Of a stretch of DNA of 8,657 bases, positions 1 through 6,391 are shown one piece after another. Where the stretch lies: positions 1-8,657 of the forward strand of contig CAAEOA010000271.1 in the NCBI GenBank assembly GCA_900757485.1. The letters run 5' to 3'. This stretch comes from Oscillospiraceae bacterium. Lineage in GTDB: Bacteria > Bacillota > Clostridia > Oscillospirales > Ruminococcaceae. Numbering within the stretch: the stretch's first letter is position 1; every line of letters starts with the position of its first letter. The translations under genes were made by a program, and so were the position numbers. The notes beneath the pieces are model-generated. The model was given only the letters and a program-made list of their open reading frames with translations, made no database searches and was not told the origin of the DNA.

Positions 1-440
1 GACTGATGAGGATATTCTGTCCATGCTCCTGTCGGGTTTTGTCCGCACTGTATAACATTGGCTGCTTTTTTATACATTAAATAGGTGATCCCTTTTGCAG
101 GTTGATTGAAGGAATCGGTATCCGTTCCGAAAGTAATACCGAAACAGCTGTCTGTCGCCATTTCTTCTTTTGTAAATTTCAAATCAAACTCTACGCTTCC
201 GGAAACATCTACTTTGGTATTCAGCACTGCTCCGTTTCCATAGGTTCCTGCATCCCCCGTAAAACCGGCACCTCCGGTAACATCGGAAGCAGTCAATCTG
301 GTTGCAGTCCAATTAGTTGCCGATGCGTCCACTATTTTTACCGTACTTCCTGCCCGTGCTATTAAGGAAATACCGGTAAACATTGATATCAGCATAGAAA
401 ACGTTAATATCAACGAAACCAACTTTCTCTTTGTTTTCAC
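1..440 (-). CDS. Secreted protein of unknown function, 5' part only
   Basis: Seen: an open frame runs from GTG at 438-440 through 146 codons to the left edge without a stop. AAGGAGGAGA at 446-455 lies 5 nt upstream of the GTG, which fixes the start. Residues 2-6 are basic (KTKRK), followed by a hydrophobic stretch at about 7-28 (LVSLILTF...SLIA) and ARA at 28-30, a typical Sec signal peptide with cleavage near residue 30. The mature part is rich in Gly, Thr, Ser, Asp and Asn, with short beta-type runs (VDVSGSVEFDLKFT, CFGITFGTDTDSF) and two Cys in the visible part. This looks like a beta-sandwich, perhaps of the concanavalin/LamG or carbohydrate-binding kind, but no family is recognised. Its own promoter lies at 508-537. 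Inference: an exported, perhaps glycan-related protein, controlled by the divergent sugar-type regulator at 1126. The C-terminal part is outside the window, so anchoring and catalytic domains cannot be judged. Confidence 0.85.
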   Translation of the reverse strand, partial: MKTKRKLVSLILTFSMLISMFTGISLIARAGSTVKIVDASATNWTATRLTASDVTGGAGFTGDAGTYGNGAVLNTKVDVSGSVEFDLKFTKEEMATDSCFGITFGTDTDSFNQPAKGITYLMYKKAANVIQCGQNPTGAWTEYPHQ

Positions 441-476
441 AGAAATCTCCTCCTTAAATTCATTATAGTGTTAATA

Positions 477-491
477 CAACATCGCATGTTG
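477..491. promoter_or_regulatory. Perfect palindrome CAACAT-CGC-ATGTTG, candidate operator
   Basis: The arms are 6 bp and perfect, around a 3-nt centre. The site lies about 10-25 nt downstream of the predicted start of the minus-strand transcript, between promoter and ribosome site, where a bound repressor would block transcription. It shares the outer pattern CAAnA...TnTTG with the palindrome centred at 952. Binding by the regulator encoded at 1126 is inference only. Confidence 0.45.
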
Positions 492-507
492 ATTTGTTTG
501 TATCACA

Positions 508-537
508 ATTATACATTGGTAAGATATCTAATGTCAA
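508..537 (-). promoter_or_regulatory. Sigma-A promoter of the secreted-protein gene
   Basis: On the minus strand, TTGACA (532-537) is separated by 18 nt from TATAAT (508-513), both perfect hexamers. Transcription should start near 501, giving a leader of about 60 nt before the GTG at 440. This is the strongest promoter by consensus in the window. Confidence 0.8.
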
Positions 538-540
538 TAA

Positions 541-784
541 TAATACGATAAAAAGTCTAAAATATAATATGATATGTGATAAATATAATATGTTATTCAT
601 AAATATAAAATTGAATATATAAAATTTAAAATTTATTTTTCAATATATCAGTAATTTTTTACATGAATTTCTTTTACTAGCGTCTTTTACAATATTTTAA
701 TTATCAAATTTTCTCTTTATAGATATTTGTTTTTCGTATATTTTAGATTATTTTACAAATTTAAAATTTAAAAAATATTATATG
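541..784. other. Very AT-rich non-coding stretch with short repeats
   Basis: Almost pure A/T with no credible open frame on either strand. AATATAATATG occurs at 561-571 and 582-592 (period 21 nt). AAATTTAAAATTTA occurs at 622-635 and 757-770. ATTGAA/TTCAAT arms sit at 610-615 and 639-644. TATAATATGTTAT at 584-596 recurs at 798-810 inside the plus-strand promoter. The A/T tracts suggest curved or easily melted upstream DNA. Low complexity makes these repeats weak evidence of function. Confidence 0.5.
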
Positions 785-813
785 TTGCATTCATTATTAT
801 AATATGTTATAAT
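785..813 (+). promoter_or_regulatory. Promoter P1 toward the regulator
   Basis: TTGCAT (785-790), a 17-nt spacer and TATAAT (808-813), with TG one base before the -10 (extended -10). The predicted start is about 820. It would drive either a short RNA ending near 970 or a 300-nt leader of the regulator at 1126. Confidence 0.6.
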
Positions 814-819
814 AACAAA

Positions 820-970
820 GAAGTCAGAAGTTTTTACATCTGGACGTCTCACAAAATGCGGCTAAGATGATGCGAAACACAGTGTCTTTTCTATTGCAAC
901 AGTAAATTACACCGCAAAGCAGCGTTTCCGCTTGCGGCGGTCATCAAAACGCTGTTTTGATGTATTTTAT
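820..970 (+). ncRNA. Candidate small RNA or structured 5' leader
   Basis: The stretch is bounded by promoter P1 and a terminator-like hairpin at 942-962 followed by TATTTTAT. It is markedly richer in G and C than the DNA before it. Possible stems: GTCAGA (823-828) with TCTgGAC (839-845, one bulged G); CCGCAA plus GC (912-920, A918 bulged) with GCTTGCGG (930-937); CAGCGTTT (920-927) with AAACGCTG (947-954); CATCAAAAC (942-950) with GTTTTGATG (954-962). The third stem excludes the fourth and overlaps the second, as in an attenuator. No known riboswitch or RNA family is recognised, and no protein-coding frame is convincing. Its existence as an RNA is inferred from primary sequence only. Confidence 0.3.
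942..962 (+). terminator. 9-bp perfect hairpin: weak terminator or operator
   Basis: CATCAAAAC and GTTTTGATG pair perfectly around GCT. On the plus strand the hairpin is followed by TATTTTAT, an imperfect U-tract, so it may end transcripts from P1. It also sits where the -35 of P2 (-10 at 973-978) would be, so the same 21 bp could be an operator for autoregulation of the downstream gene. The sequence alone does not decide between the two. Confidence 0.4.
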
Positions 971-978
971 GTTATAAT
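968..978 (+). promoter_or_regulatory. Promoter P2, extended -10 (TATGTTATAAT)
   Basis: An exact copy of the 11-nt extended -10 of P1 (803-813), containing TGtTATAAT. There is no good -35: the hexamer at 17-nt spacing (950-955) is CGCTGT and falls inside the 942-962 palindrome. Transcription would begin near 985, giving the regulator a leader of about 140 nt. Confidence 0.45.
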
Positions 979-984
979 TACCTA

Positions 985-1125
985 AAAGCGTCCTGTGCTC
1001 AAGAGACAATATTTTACATTTGAAAATATAAGGATATCTTCGGAGCATGACAGTGCGATTTTCTCTGTCGCACCCGATTCTCTCATCTTATTCTTTTTTA
1101 CACAACTTCTAAAGCAGGTGAGGAT
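985..1125 (+). other. Structured leader before the regulator gene
   Basis: Three pairings are visible: TGCTC (996-1000) with GAGCA (1043-1047), enclosing ATATTTT (1009-1015) with AAAATAT (1023-1029), and then GTGCGA (1053-1058) with TCGCAC (1068-1073) around a 9-nt loop. The remainder up to 1110 is pyrimidine-rich and unstructured. AGGTGAGG at 1116-1123 serves the TTG start. No known riboswitch is recognised. Confidence 0.35.
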
Positions 1126-2265
1126 TTGTCAACAGTATTTTTATATGAAAAAATATACGAAGCGATATTGAGCGATATCGTTTCGGGGAAATTTCAAGGC
1201 GGAGATATTCTTCCTTCAGAAAAAGAACTATGCGTTCAATATGAAGTAAGTTTGATAACTGTGCGGCGTGCTTTAAAGCAGTTAGAACAGGATAATATTA
1301 TCATGAAGGCAAAAGGAAAAGGCAGCGTGGTCAATGCCGATATTCGAGGGGGCCAAGGCTGTAAAAATAAAAACCTCGGCATCATGGATCTGGCATGGTC
1401 CGGCATTATTATGCCGCAATACGATCCGGTGCCGTTTAACAGCAATTTATATAATCAAAACGAATGGAAAAATATTATTTATTCCGCAATTTACCGAAAA
1501 TTATCTTCAAAATACAATTTGATTATTGGCACCTATGACAGGGATTATGTATTAAACCACTTTGAAGAAACGGTATTCAGAAATGTAGATAGAATTTTAG
1601 TTATTGGGGTGTATACCCAAGAATTAATTGACATGCTGCATAACTTAGGAAAGCTTGTCATTGTTTACAATAACTTCGATAAAAACATTAGAGTTTGTTC
1701 TGTTACAAACGATGAACGTCAAAAGACCAGCGATCTAGTTACCCATCTGATTAAAAGCGGTCACAAAAAAATCGCAAGCATAAATGGCGATATCACATTC
1801 AGCGAAAGCGTAGAACGATTTATGGGGTACCAAGAAGCACTGATGAAAAACAACGTTCCTGTTTCCTGGAATCTTATAAAATGGGGAAACCGCTCTGCAG
1901 AAAGCGGATATTTTCTTGCAAAAGAATGGCTCAGCGAAAAAGATCCTCCAACCGCCATTGTCTGCGTTAATGATTGTGTTGCTGCCGGCGCAGTATATGC
2001 AGTAAAAGAAATGGGACTTGACTGTCCGAGAGACATCAGCATAGTAGGTCACGATAATAATGTTCTGATACAAGATTTATCCATCCCTAAAATTACAAGC
2101 ATTGATCCAAAATACGATCTTATCGGCAACAAAATTGCCGATAAGATCGTACGGGATATTTGGTTGGATGACACTACAATCATAGAAAGTGAGATTGTTT
2201 TTAAGGATACCGCAAAGTGTTATAATCCATTGGATCATAACTCATTAAAGTCAAACTACTCTTGA
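1126..2265 (+). CDS. GntR-type regulator with sugar-binding (AraR/LacI-like) domain
   Basis: A 379-residue cytoplasmic transcription factor. Seen: residues 7-70 form a GntR winged helix, with YEKIYEAILSDIVSGKF, GGDILPSEKEL, the recognition helix VSLITVRRALKQL and the wing IIMKAKGKGSVV. From about 83 to 370 it has the LacI/GalR-like periplasmic-binding fold, with LVTHLIKSGHKKIASINGD, ERFMGYQEAL, PTAIVCVNDCVAAGA and PRDISIVGHDN as recognisable blocks. This architecture is that of AraR-type repressors, which release DNA on binding a sugar; the ligand here is unknown. The start is TTG at 1126: AGGTGAGG lies just upstream, and the next Met (residue 60) lies beyond the HTH. It is divergent from the secreted-protein gene at 1-440, which is its most likely target together with itself. 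A terminator follows 10 bp after the stop. Confidence 0.92.
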   Translation: MSTVFLYEKIYEAILSDIVSGKFQGGDILPSEKELCVQYEVSLITVRRALKQLEQDNIIMKAKGKGSVVNADIRGGQGCKNKNLGIMDLAWSGIIMPQYDPVPFNSNLYNQNEWKNIIYSAIYRKLSSKYNLIIGTYDRDYVLNHFEETVFRNVDRILVIGVYTQELIDMLHNLGKLVIVYNNFDKNIRVCSVTNDERQKTSDLVTHLIKSGHKKIASINGDITFSESVERFMGYQEALMKNNVPVSWNLIKWGNRSAESGYFLAKEWLSEKDPPTAIVCVNDCVAAGAVYAVKEMGLDCPRDISIVGHDNNVLIQDLSIPKITSIDPKYDLIGNKIADKIVRDIWLDDTTIIESEIVFKDTAKCYNPLDHNSLKSNYS

Positions 2266-2275
2266 AAACTCACAA

Positions 2276-2315
2276 AAAAAATAGGTGTGGTTTTTTAAAA
2301 CCACACCTATTTTTT
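2276..2315. terminator. Bidirectional rho-independent terminator, 19-bp perfect stem
   Basis: The arms 2276-2294 and 2297-2315 pair without mismatch. The core is AGGTGTGG/CCACACCT, flanked outside by A-run/T-run and inside by TTTT/AAAA. T-tracts follow on both strands, so it ends the regulator (stop at 2265) and the convergent binding-protein gene (stop at 2335) alike. Confidence 0.92.
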
Positions 2316-2334
2316 GTCTTTTTTACTTTTAAAA

Positions 2335-3126
2335 TTATTCTGCTTCTGAATAATAAATATCTTCGCTAAACCATTTTTTGCTGATTTCAGCGGTTTTGCC
2401 TTCTTTTTCCAGTTCATCCAGTGCTGTCTGAATCTGATCACGCAGCTGCGTGTTTCCCTTCTTCACTGCGATACCGTAGAATTCGTCTGCCAACGTTTCG
2501 TCCAGTAAGCGGAATTTATCCGGATGCTTGGTCAGATAATATTTTGCAACAACTTCATCAACAATAACAGCATCTGCTCTTTTGGCCTCTACCTCGGTAA
2601 AACACATGATATTCTGTTCCAACACAGTAGTGCTCTTTAAAGAATCTGCCAGACTTTTGTTTTTGTCTTCATTCAATGCGTCAACCGCCGTAGATCCCTT
2701 TTGCAAAACAACAGTTTTGTCTTTCATATCTGCAAAAGTTTGAATCGAAGAATCTTTTAAAACCGCAACAACCTGTTTGTTTTTCAAATACGGTTTGGTG
2801 AAAGTCATCTCTTCTTCTCTACTGGGAGTCATTGTCAAACCGTTCCAGATCAGGTCAATCTTACCGCTGCTCAATTCAATTTCTTTTGTTTCCCAGTTAA
2901 TCGACTGCAATTTCAGTTCCACATTCATCTTTTTTGCAACCTCTTTTGCAAGGTCAATGTCAAACCCAACAATATCTCCGTTTTCATCGCTAAAGCCCAT
3001 CGGAGGGAAGTTTGCATCAAGTCCGAGCGTAAGAGTGTTTTTTTCAGAGTCTCCGTCTGTTCCGCAGCCTGCCAACAATGATACCATCATGACACCTGCC
3101 AGAATCATCGCCGCTATTTTTTTCAT
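2335..3126 (-). CDS. ABC transporter solute-binding lipoprotein, amino-acid type (family 3)
   Basis: 263 residues from ATG at 3124-3126. Seen: a lipoprotein signal at residues 1-21 with hydrophobic core IAAMILAGVMMVSLL and lipobox LAGC (Cys21), so it should be a membrane-anchored extracellular protein. The family-3 signature GFDIDLAKEVAKKM is at 54-67. TPSREEEMTFTKPY at 100-113 contains the Arg that in this family usually holds the ligand carboxylate. VVLQKGSTA and the late DEVVAKYYL segment also fit. The length is normal. Role known for the family: capture of polar amino acids for an ABC importer; the exact ligand cannot be told. An in-frame ATG at 3168 lacks a ribosome site, and the one at 3138 abuts AAAGGA directly. 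AAAGGA (3139-3144) lies 12 nt before the chosen start, and the signal peptide then begins MKK. No permease or ATPase of an importer is adjacent, so it is an orphan, single-gene unit. Confidence 0.92.
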   Translation of the reverse strand: MKKIAAMILAGVMMVSLLAGCGTDGDSEKNTLTLGLDANFPPMGFSDENGDIVGFDIDLAKEVAKKMNVELKLQSINWETKEIELSSGKIDLIWNGLTMTPSREEEMTFTKPYLKNKQVVAVLKDSSIQTFADMKDKTVVLQKGSTAVDALNEDKNKSLADSLKSTTVLEQNIMCFTEVEAKRADAVIVDEVVAKYYLTKHPDKFRLLDETLADEFYGIAVKKGNTQLRDQIQTALDELEKEGKTAEISKKWFSEDIYYSEAE

Positions 3127-3181
3127 ACTTATAACCATTCCTTTCTGAGCTTCTCTTTTTCTCCACATATGTAGTATGCTA

Positions 3182-3230
3182 ATTATACACTTTAGCGTAG
3201 TAAAATACTAATTCGATAAAAAGTGTAAAA
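3182..3230 (-). promoter_or_regulatory. Promoter region of the binding-protein gene with nested inverted repeats
   Basis: On the minus strand, TATAAT at 3182-3187 is a perfect -10. The -35 is poor (TTAGTA at 3206-3211, 18-nt spacing). Inverted arms TACACTTT (3186-3193) and AAAGTGTA (3220-3227) flank the -35 region. A second palindrome, TAGTA-AAA-TACTA (3198-3210), is nested between them. A weak -35 covered by palindromes suggests control by a regulator, which is not identified. Confidence 0.5.
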
Positions 3231-3247
3231 TCATAAATTTTATAAAA

Positions 3248-3271
3248 ATATCAGCAAATATCTCCTGATAT
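3248..3271 (-). terminator. Weak candidate terminator of the ABC cassette
   Basis: Read on the minus strand, ATATCAG (3265-3271) pairs with CTGATAT (3248-3254) around a 10-nt loop and is followed by TTTTATA. It lies about 100 nt beyond the permease stop at 3374. The stem is AT-rich and only 7 bp, so efficiency is doubtful. No better terminator was seen between 3272 and 3373. Confidence 0.35.
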
Positions 3272-3373
3272 CTCATTTTTTCTCAATATTCCGACGAATA
3301 GCAGCTATGCAATCTCACCCAAGATGCAGAAATATTCTTAAAAGTTATTCATAAATCCTCATGCAAATATGAT

Positions 3374-5470
3374 TTAATACTGATATCCGCTCACGATCTC
3401 AGCGCGGCTGAGCATTTCTTCTATTTTTGACTGATCAATATTCGGAATCAAAAACGAATGATAAGACGAGTCCACCATCACGACAACATCGCAATCCACT
3501 TCGCTGTAATAAACCGGTTGGAGATGTTTGAGCAAAAAAGCGCGGTCATCGGCATCGGTTATTTTATAATGTACCTGATCGTCCTTTTCATACAGATAGC
3601 CGTCAGCCCCCGAAACACGGTAGTTGTAATCGGACGCACCCGCATTATCTTGAGCGGAATACAAATAGATATCGCCGTTGTATTCCGCCTTGGTGCGACG
3701 CAATATGCTTAAAAATCCACGATTTTCTAACAGCGTCAGAACGTTCCGGTCACGCTCATATATTTTCACCAATACGGCATTCGTCAGATTCTTTTGCTTT
3801 TCGTTAAACTGACTATCTGAAATACCTTTTTCCGACAGCAGGATTTGTCCGATATATTCTGAAGTAGGTGCTATTTCAAAACCGGCGGGACGCGATAAAA
3901 TATCTTTTTTTAACGCTTGCGCCACCTCGTCTGCTGCAATTGTCCAAGCTTCAAAAACATCGGTTGCACTCTCCGCAGCAAGTGCGTTGACGTGGTATAC
4001 CTTAGCTTTTGTGTCATAGTGATATCCGTCCTTTAAAAACGGATATTTCAGCATCAAATATTCCTCTGTCCGATTGATTGCTATCAACTGCGCAAAGTCT
4101 TTTTTGGAAATATTCCAATAGTTACGCCGTATGATATTTCCGTTTTTCAACCGATATTCAATATTAACAGTAACCGGTCTATCGAATACGTCTTTGTCTT
4201 TCTCCTGCAAAATATTTTTGTGCAGCTGATGCACCATCTTAATATTTTCGGTTGAAGTATATCCTTTTAAAGTATTCTCCCCTTTTGAAAATATTCGCCG
4301 GCTGACCGTCTTTGCATATGACAAAGGATAATAATAATTGTTTTGGGAATAATCAGTATAACTTCCGTAATCTCCCACGTCAATCGGTCGGAGATAGACA
4401 GATTCAATGTTCCCAGGATCCGGCAATCTCATCTCATATCCAAATCCACCGGTCGCTTCAAAGGCAATGATAAAACCGGCAGAAAAAGCAATGATGCCTG
4501 CCGTACGGAAAAGTACAGGCAGCAATTTTTTGAATCCGCGGTTGGCAATGACCGACATGATAAAATAAGCAAGAAATCCCAATATCAATGCGGAAATCAA
4601 CTCATTGTTCAGCGAATATAAAATAAAAATCAAACAAACAGAAATAAAAATGCTGACTATGTGAAACATAAATCGGAAAGAAAAAGACAAACCGGTGTTT
4701 TCACTTTTTCTGTTTTGATATAAAAACAACGATATCATAATTAATACGACAGTTATCACAATGCTGAATACCGAACGATAATCCCGTATATCTGAAAAAA
4801 GAAAATAAAACGGCGTAAAAGAAATCAGCCATTCACTTAATCCGGATCCACCGCCAAAACCGTACAGTTGCTCTACCAGTGAAGGGATACTGTAACAAAC
4901 ACCGGCAATGGAAAAAGTCATCGCCATCCCGTACATAAGAGCTTCCCAAAGGGTCCCGCACGCAACAAGCACAAATATCACAAACACATAAACGGTTATT
5001 GCCGACGGCAAAATTCTAGGGGCAAAGGTACAGATTTCATAACTAAAACCCTGATAAGCATTCAAAGAAGGTCCCGCATTCTTCAACATTCCGATAGCAA
5101 AAGTAAGACCGTATCCTAACAAAGCAGGAACCAGGGCGATGGTCAGCCCCGCAAAAAATTTCCCCAAAAACAAAGTGGTTCGCTTAACCGGAAGGGAATG
5201 ATAGGTATCAATCGCCTTTTTGCTGTGAAGATAACGAAAAACAATAATCGGTATCAAAACGCTCAGCGCCATTGGCACAATAACAGTAAGAACCGTCAAA
5301 AATGACAATAGTCCGCCATTTCGTTCGTTGGTAATATCAAGAACCGCACCAAGCGGAGCAGCCATCATCAAAACAATGCCGAAAATAAAAACCGATCGGT
5401 TGCGCTTAACAGTATCCGCATAGGTTGCTACCCAACTGCCGCATTTATGCAAAGATGTTTTGGTAGTCAT
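3374..5470 (-). CDS. ABC-2-like permease with large C-terminal soluble domain
   Basis: 698 residues from ATG at 5468-5470. GGAGG at 5480-5484 with 9-nt spacing decides this start over the in-frame ATG at 5491. Seen: about nine or ten hydrophobic segments, roughly 27-45, 55-80, 105-127, 152-178, 180-198, 233-251, 268-286, 290-308 and 317-338. The sequence AIDTYHSLPVKRTTLFLGKF at 86-105 follows the second segment and is typical of ABC-2-type exporter permeases. Residues from about 345 to 698 are soluble and mixed alpha/beta, with short motifs such as VHQLHKNI and VNIEYRLKNGNIIRRNYW. This matches my recollection of clostridial permeases annotated with DUF6449, not verified. It is the last gene of a cassette with a GntR repressor and an ATPase, and its start overlaps the ATPase gene by 26 bp. 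Likely role: membrane part of an exporter or envelope-stress/antibiotic-resistance transporter; the substrate is unknown. Confidence 0.85.
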   Translation of the reverse strand: MTTKTSLHKCGSWVATYADTVKRNRSVFIFGIVLMMAAPLGAVLDITNERNGGLLSFLTVLTVIVPMALSVLIPIIVFRYLHSKKAIDTYHSLPVKRTTLFLGKFFAGLTIALVPALLGYGLTFAIGMLKNAGPSLNAYQGFSYEICTFAPRILPSAITVYVFVIFVLVACGTLWEALMYGMAMTFSIAGVCYSIPSLVEQLYGFGGGSGLSEWLISFTPFYFLFSDIRDYRSVFSIVITVVLIMISLFLYQNRKSENTGLSFSFRFMFHIVSIFISVCLIFILYSLNNELISALILGFLAYFIMSVIANRGFKKLLPVLFRTAGIIAFSAGFIIAFEATGGFGYEMRLPDPGNIESVYLRPIDVGDYGSYTDYSQNNYYYPLSYAKTVSRRIFSKGENTLKGYTSTENIKMVHQLHKNILQEKDKDVFDRPVTVNIEYRLKNGNIIRRNYWNISKKDFAQLIAINRTEEYLMLKYPFLKDGYHYDTKAKVYHVNALAAESATDVFEAWTIAADEVAQALKKDILSRPAGFEIAPTSEYIGQILLSEKGISDSQFNEKQKNLTNAVLVKIYERDRNVLTLLENRGFLSILRRTKAEYNGDIYLYSAQDNAGASDYNYRVSGADGYLYEKDDQVHYKITDADDRAFLLKHLQPVYYSEVDCDVVVMVDSSYHSFLIPNIDQSKIEEMLSRAEIVSGYQY

Positions 5471-6344
5471 ATCCCTTCGCCTCCATTTCATAAATAAAAA
5501 TCTCCTCCAGCGTCAGCGGGAATTTTTCCATTGCCAAAGGCTTCAGCATATTTATTTTTTGCTCTAAAATTTCGGCTTCGCCCTTGGCGACAATTGTAAC
5601 AAACTTTCCTACAATTTTGCAGCTAAGCATACTAAACCGGGAAAAATACTCTTGGGTGACCGGTGAAGAAAACGCCAGCTGGTATTTATGTATTCGCTTC
5701 TTTAATTCTTCCATGGCGATGTTATACAACAATTTTCCCCGGTATACTACCCCTACATAATCACACAACTCATCCAACTCCCGCAAATTATGAGAACTGA
5801 TGATAACCGTAATGTTTCTCTGCGCGGCAATATCTACCAAAATTCTTCTCACCTTTTGACGCATCACCGGATCTAAGCCGTCAAAAGATTCATCCAGCAA
5901 CAAATATTCCGGATGAGTTGACAACGCTAAAAGAATAATAGCCTGCCGCTTCATTCCTTTTGAATAGGAAATAATTTTATCCCGGATCGGCAAATCAAAG
6001 CTTGCGCATAACTGTCTGTACAACTCATAATCAAAATTTCTGTAATATGTCTGATAAAAAGAAGCCATGTCATTCAAAGTTGCCTGAGGCAAAAAATAGG
6101 GATCATCAGGAACAAAAAACAATTTTTCTTTCATTTTTGCGTTGTCCAATATATTTTCGCCATCCACTGACACAATGCCTTCATCAGCAGTATACACACC
6201 GCTGATCAACCGCAGCATCGTCGATTTTCCGGCTCCGTTGGCACCAATCAACCCATATAAAGCTCCTTTGGGAATGGTAAGTTCCTTTAAATCCAAAACG
6301 GTTTTGCCGTCCAAAAGCTTTTTTACATTGTCAAATACAATCAT
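5445..6344 (-). CDS. ABC transporter ATP-binding protein of the GntR-linked cassette
   Basis: 299 residues from ATG at 6342-6344. AAAGGA at 6354-6359 lies 9 nt upstream, while the in-frame ATG at 6353 touches the AAAGGA. Seen: Walker A GANGAGKST at 34-42; signature SYSKGMKRQ around 126-134, a KGM variant of LSGGQ; Walker B YLLLDE at 147-152 with D-loop SFDGLDP; switch His185 in SSHNLRELDE. The usual Q-loop Gln is replaced by the FVPDDPYFL segment (77-85). About 90 residues after the ATPase core form a C-terminal domain. The protein should energise the permease encoded just downstream, probably as a homodimer since only one ATPase and one permease gene are present. The overlap with the permease start suggests translational coupling. 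YtrB-like ATPases of B. subtilis are the closest known type. Confidence 0.92.
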   Translation of the reverse strand: MIVFDNVKKLLDGKTVLDLKELTIPKGALYGLIGANGAGKSTMLRLISGVYTADEGIVSVDGENILDNAKMKEKLFFVPDDPYFLPQATLNDMASFYQTYYRNFDYELYRQLCASFDLPIRDKIISYSKGMKRQAIILLALSTHPEYLLLDESFDGLDPVMRQKVRRILVDIAAQRNITVIISSHNLRELDELCDYVGVVYRGKLLYNIAMEELKKRIHKYQLAFSSPVTQEYFSRFSMLSCKIVGKFVTIVAKGEAEILEQKINMLKPLAMEKFPLTLEEIFIYEMEAKGYDYQNIFA

Positions 6345-6391
6345 CTTTTGCATTCCTTTCGATAAATAATATCTGCTGAACAAAATTATGA

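Noticed and set aside
102..365. Plus-strand frame of 87 codons
   Set aside because: It lies antisense to the secreted-protein gene, whose frame has a promoter, ribosome site and signal peptide. The plus frame is Cys/Ser-rich with no ribosome site.
541..830. CRISPR-like or replication-origin-like repeats in the AT-rich stretch
   Set aside because: Repeats are short, low-complexity and irregularly spaced, with no unique spacers and no DnaA-box cluster.
820..1125. Known riboswitch (purine, SAM, c-di-GMP, THF, ZTP, yybP-ykoY) or 6S/SRP RNA
   Set aside because: None of the conserved core sequences of these classes that I know could be found.
1735..2073. Minus-strand frames opposite the regulator
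   Set aside because: Antisense shadows of the periplasmic-binding-type domain, with no ribosome sites.
3127..3168. N-terminal extension MWRKREAQKG of the binding protein
   Set aside because: No ribosome site upstream of 3168. The start at 3126 gives a standard lipoprotein signal with AAAGGA upstream.
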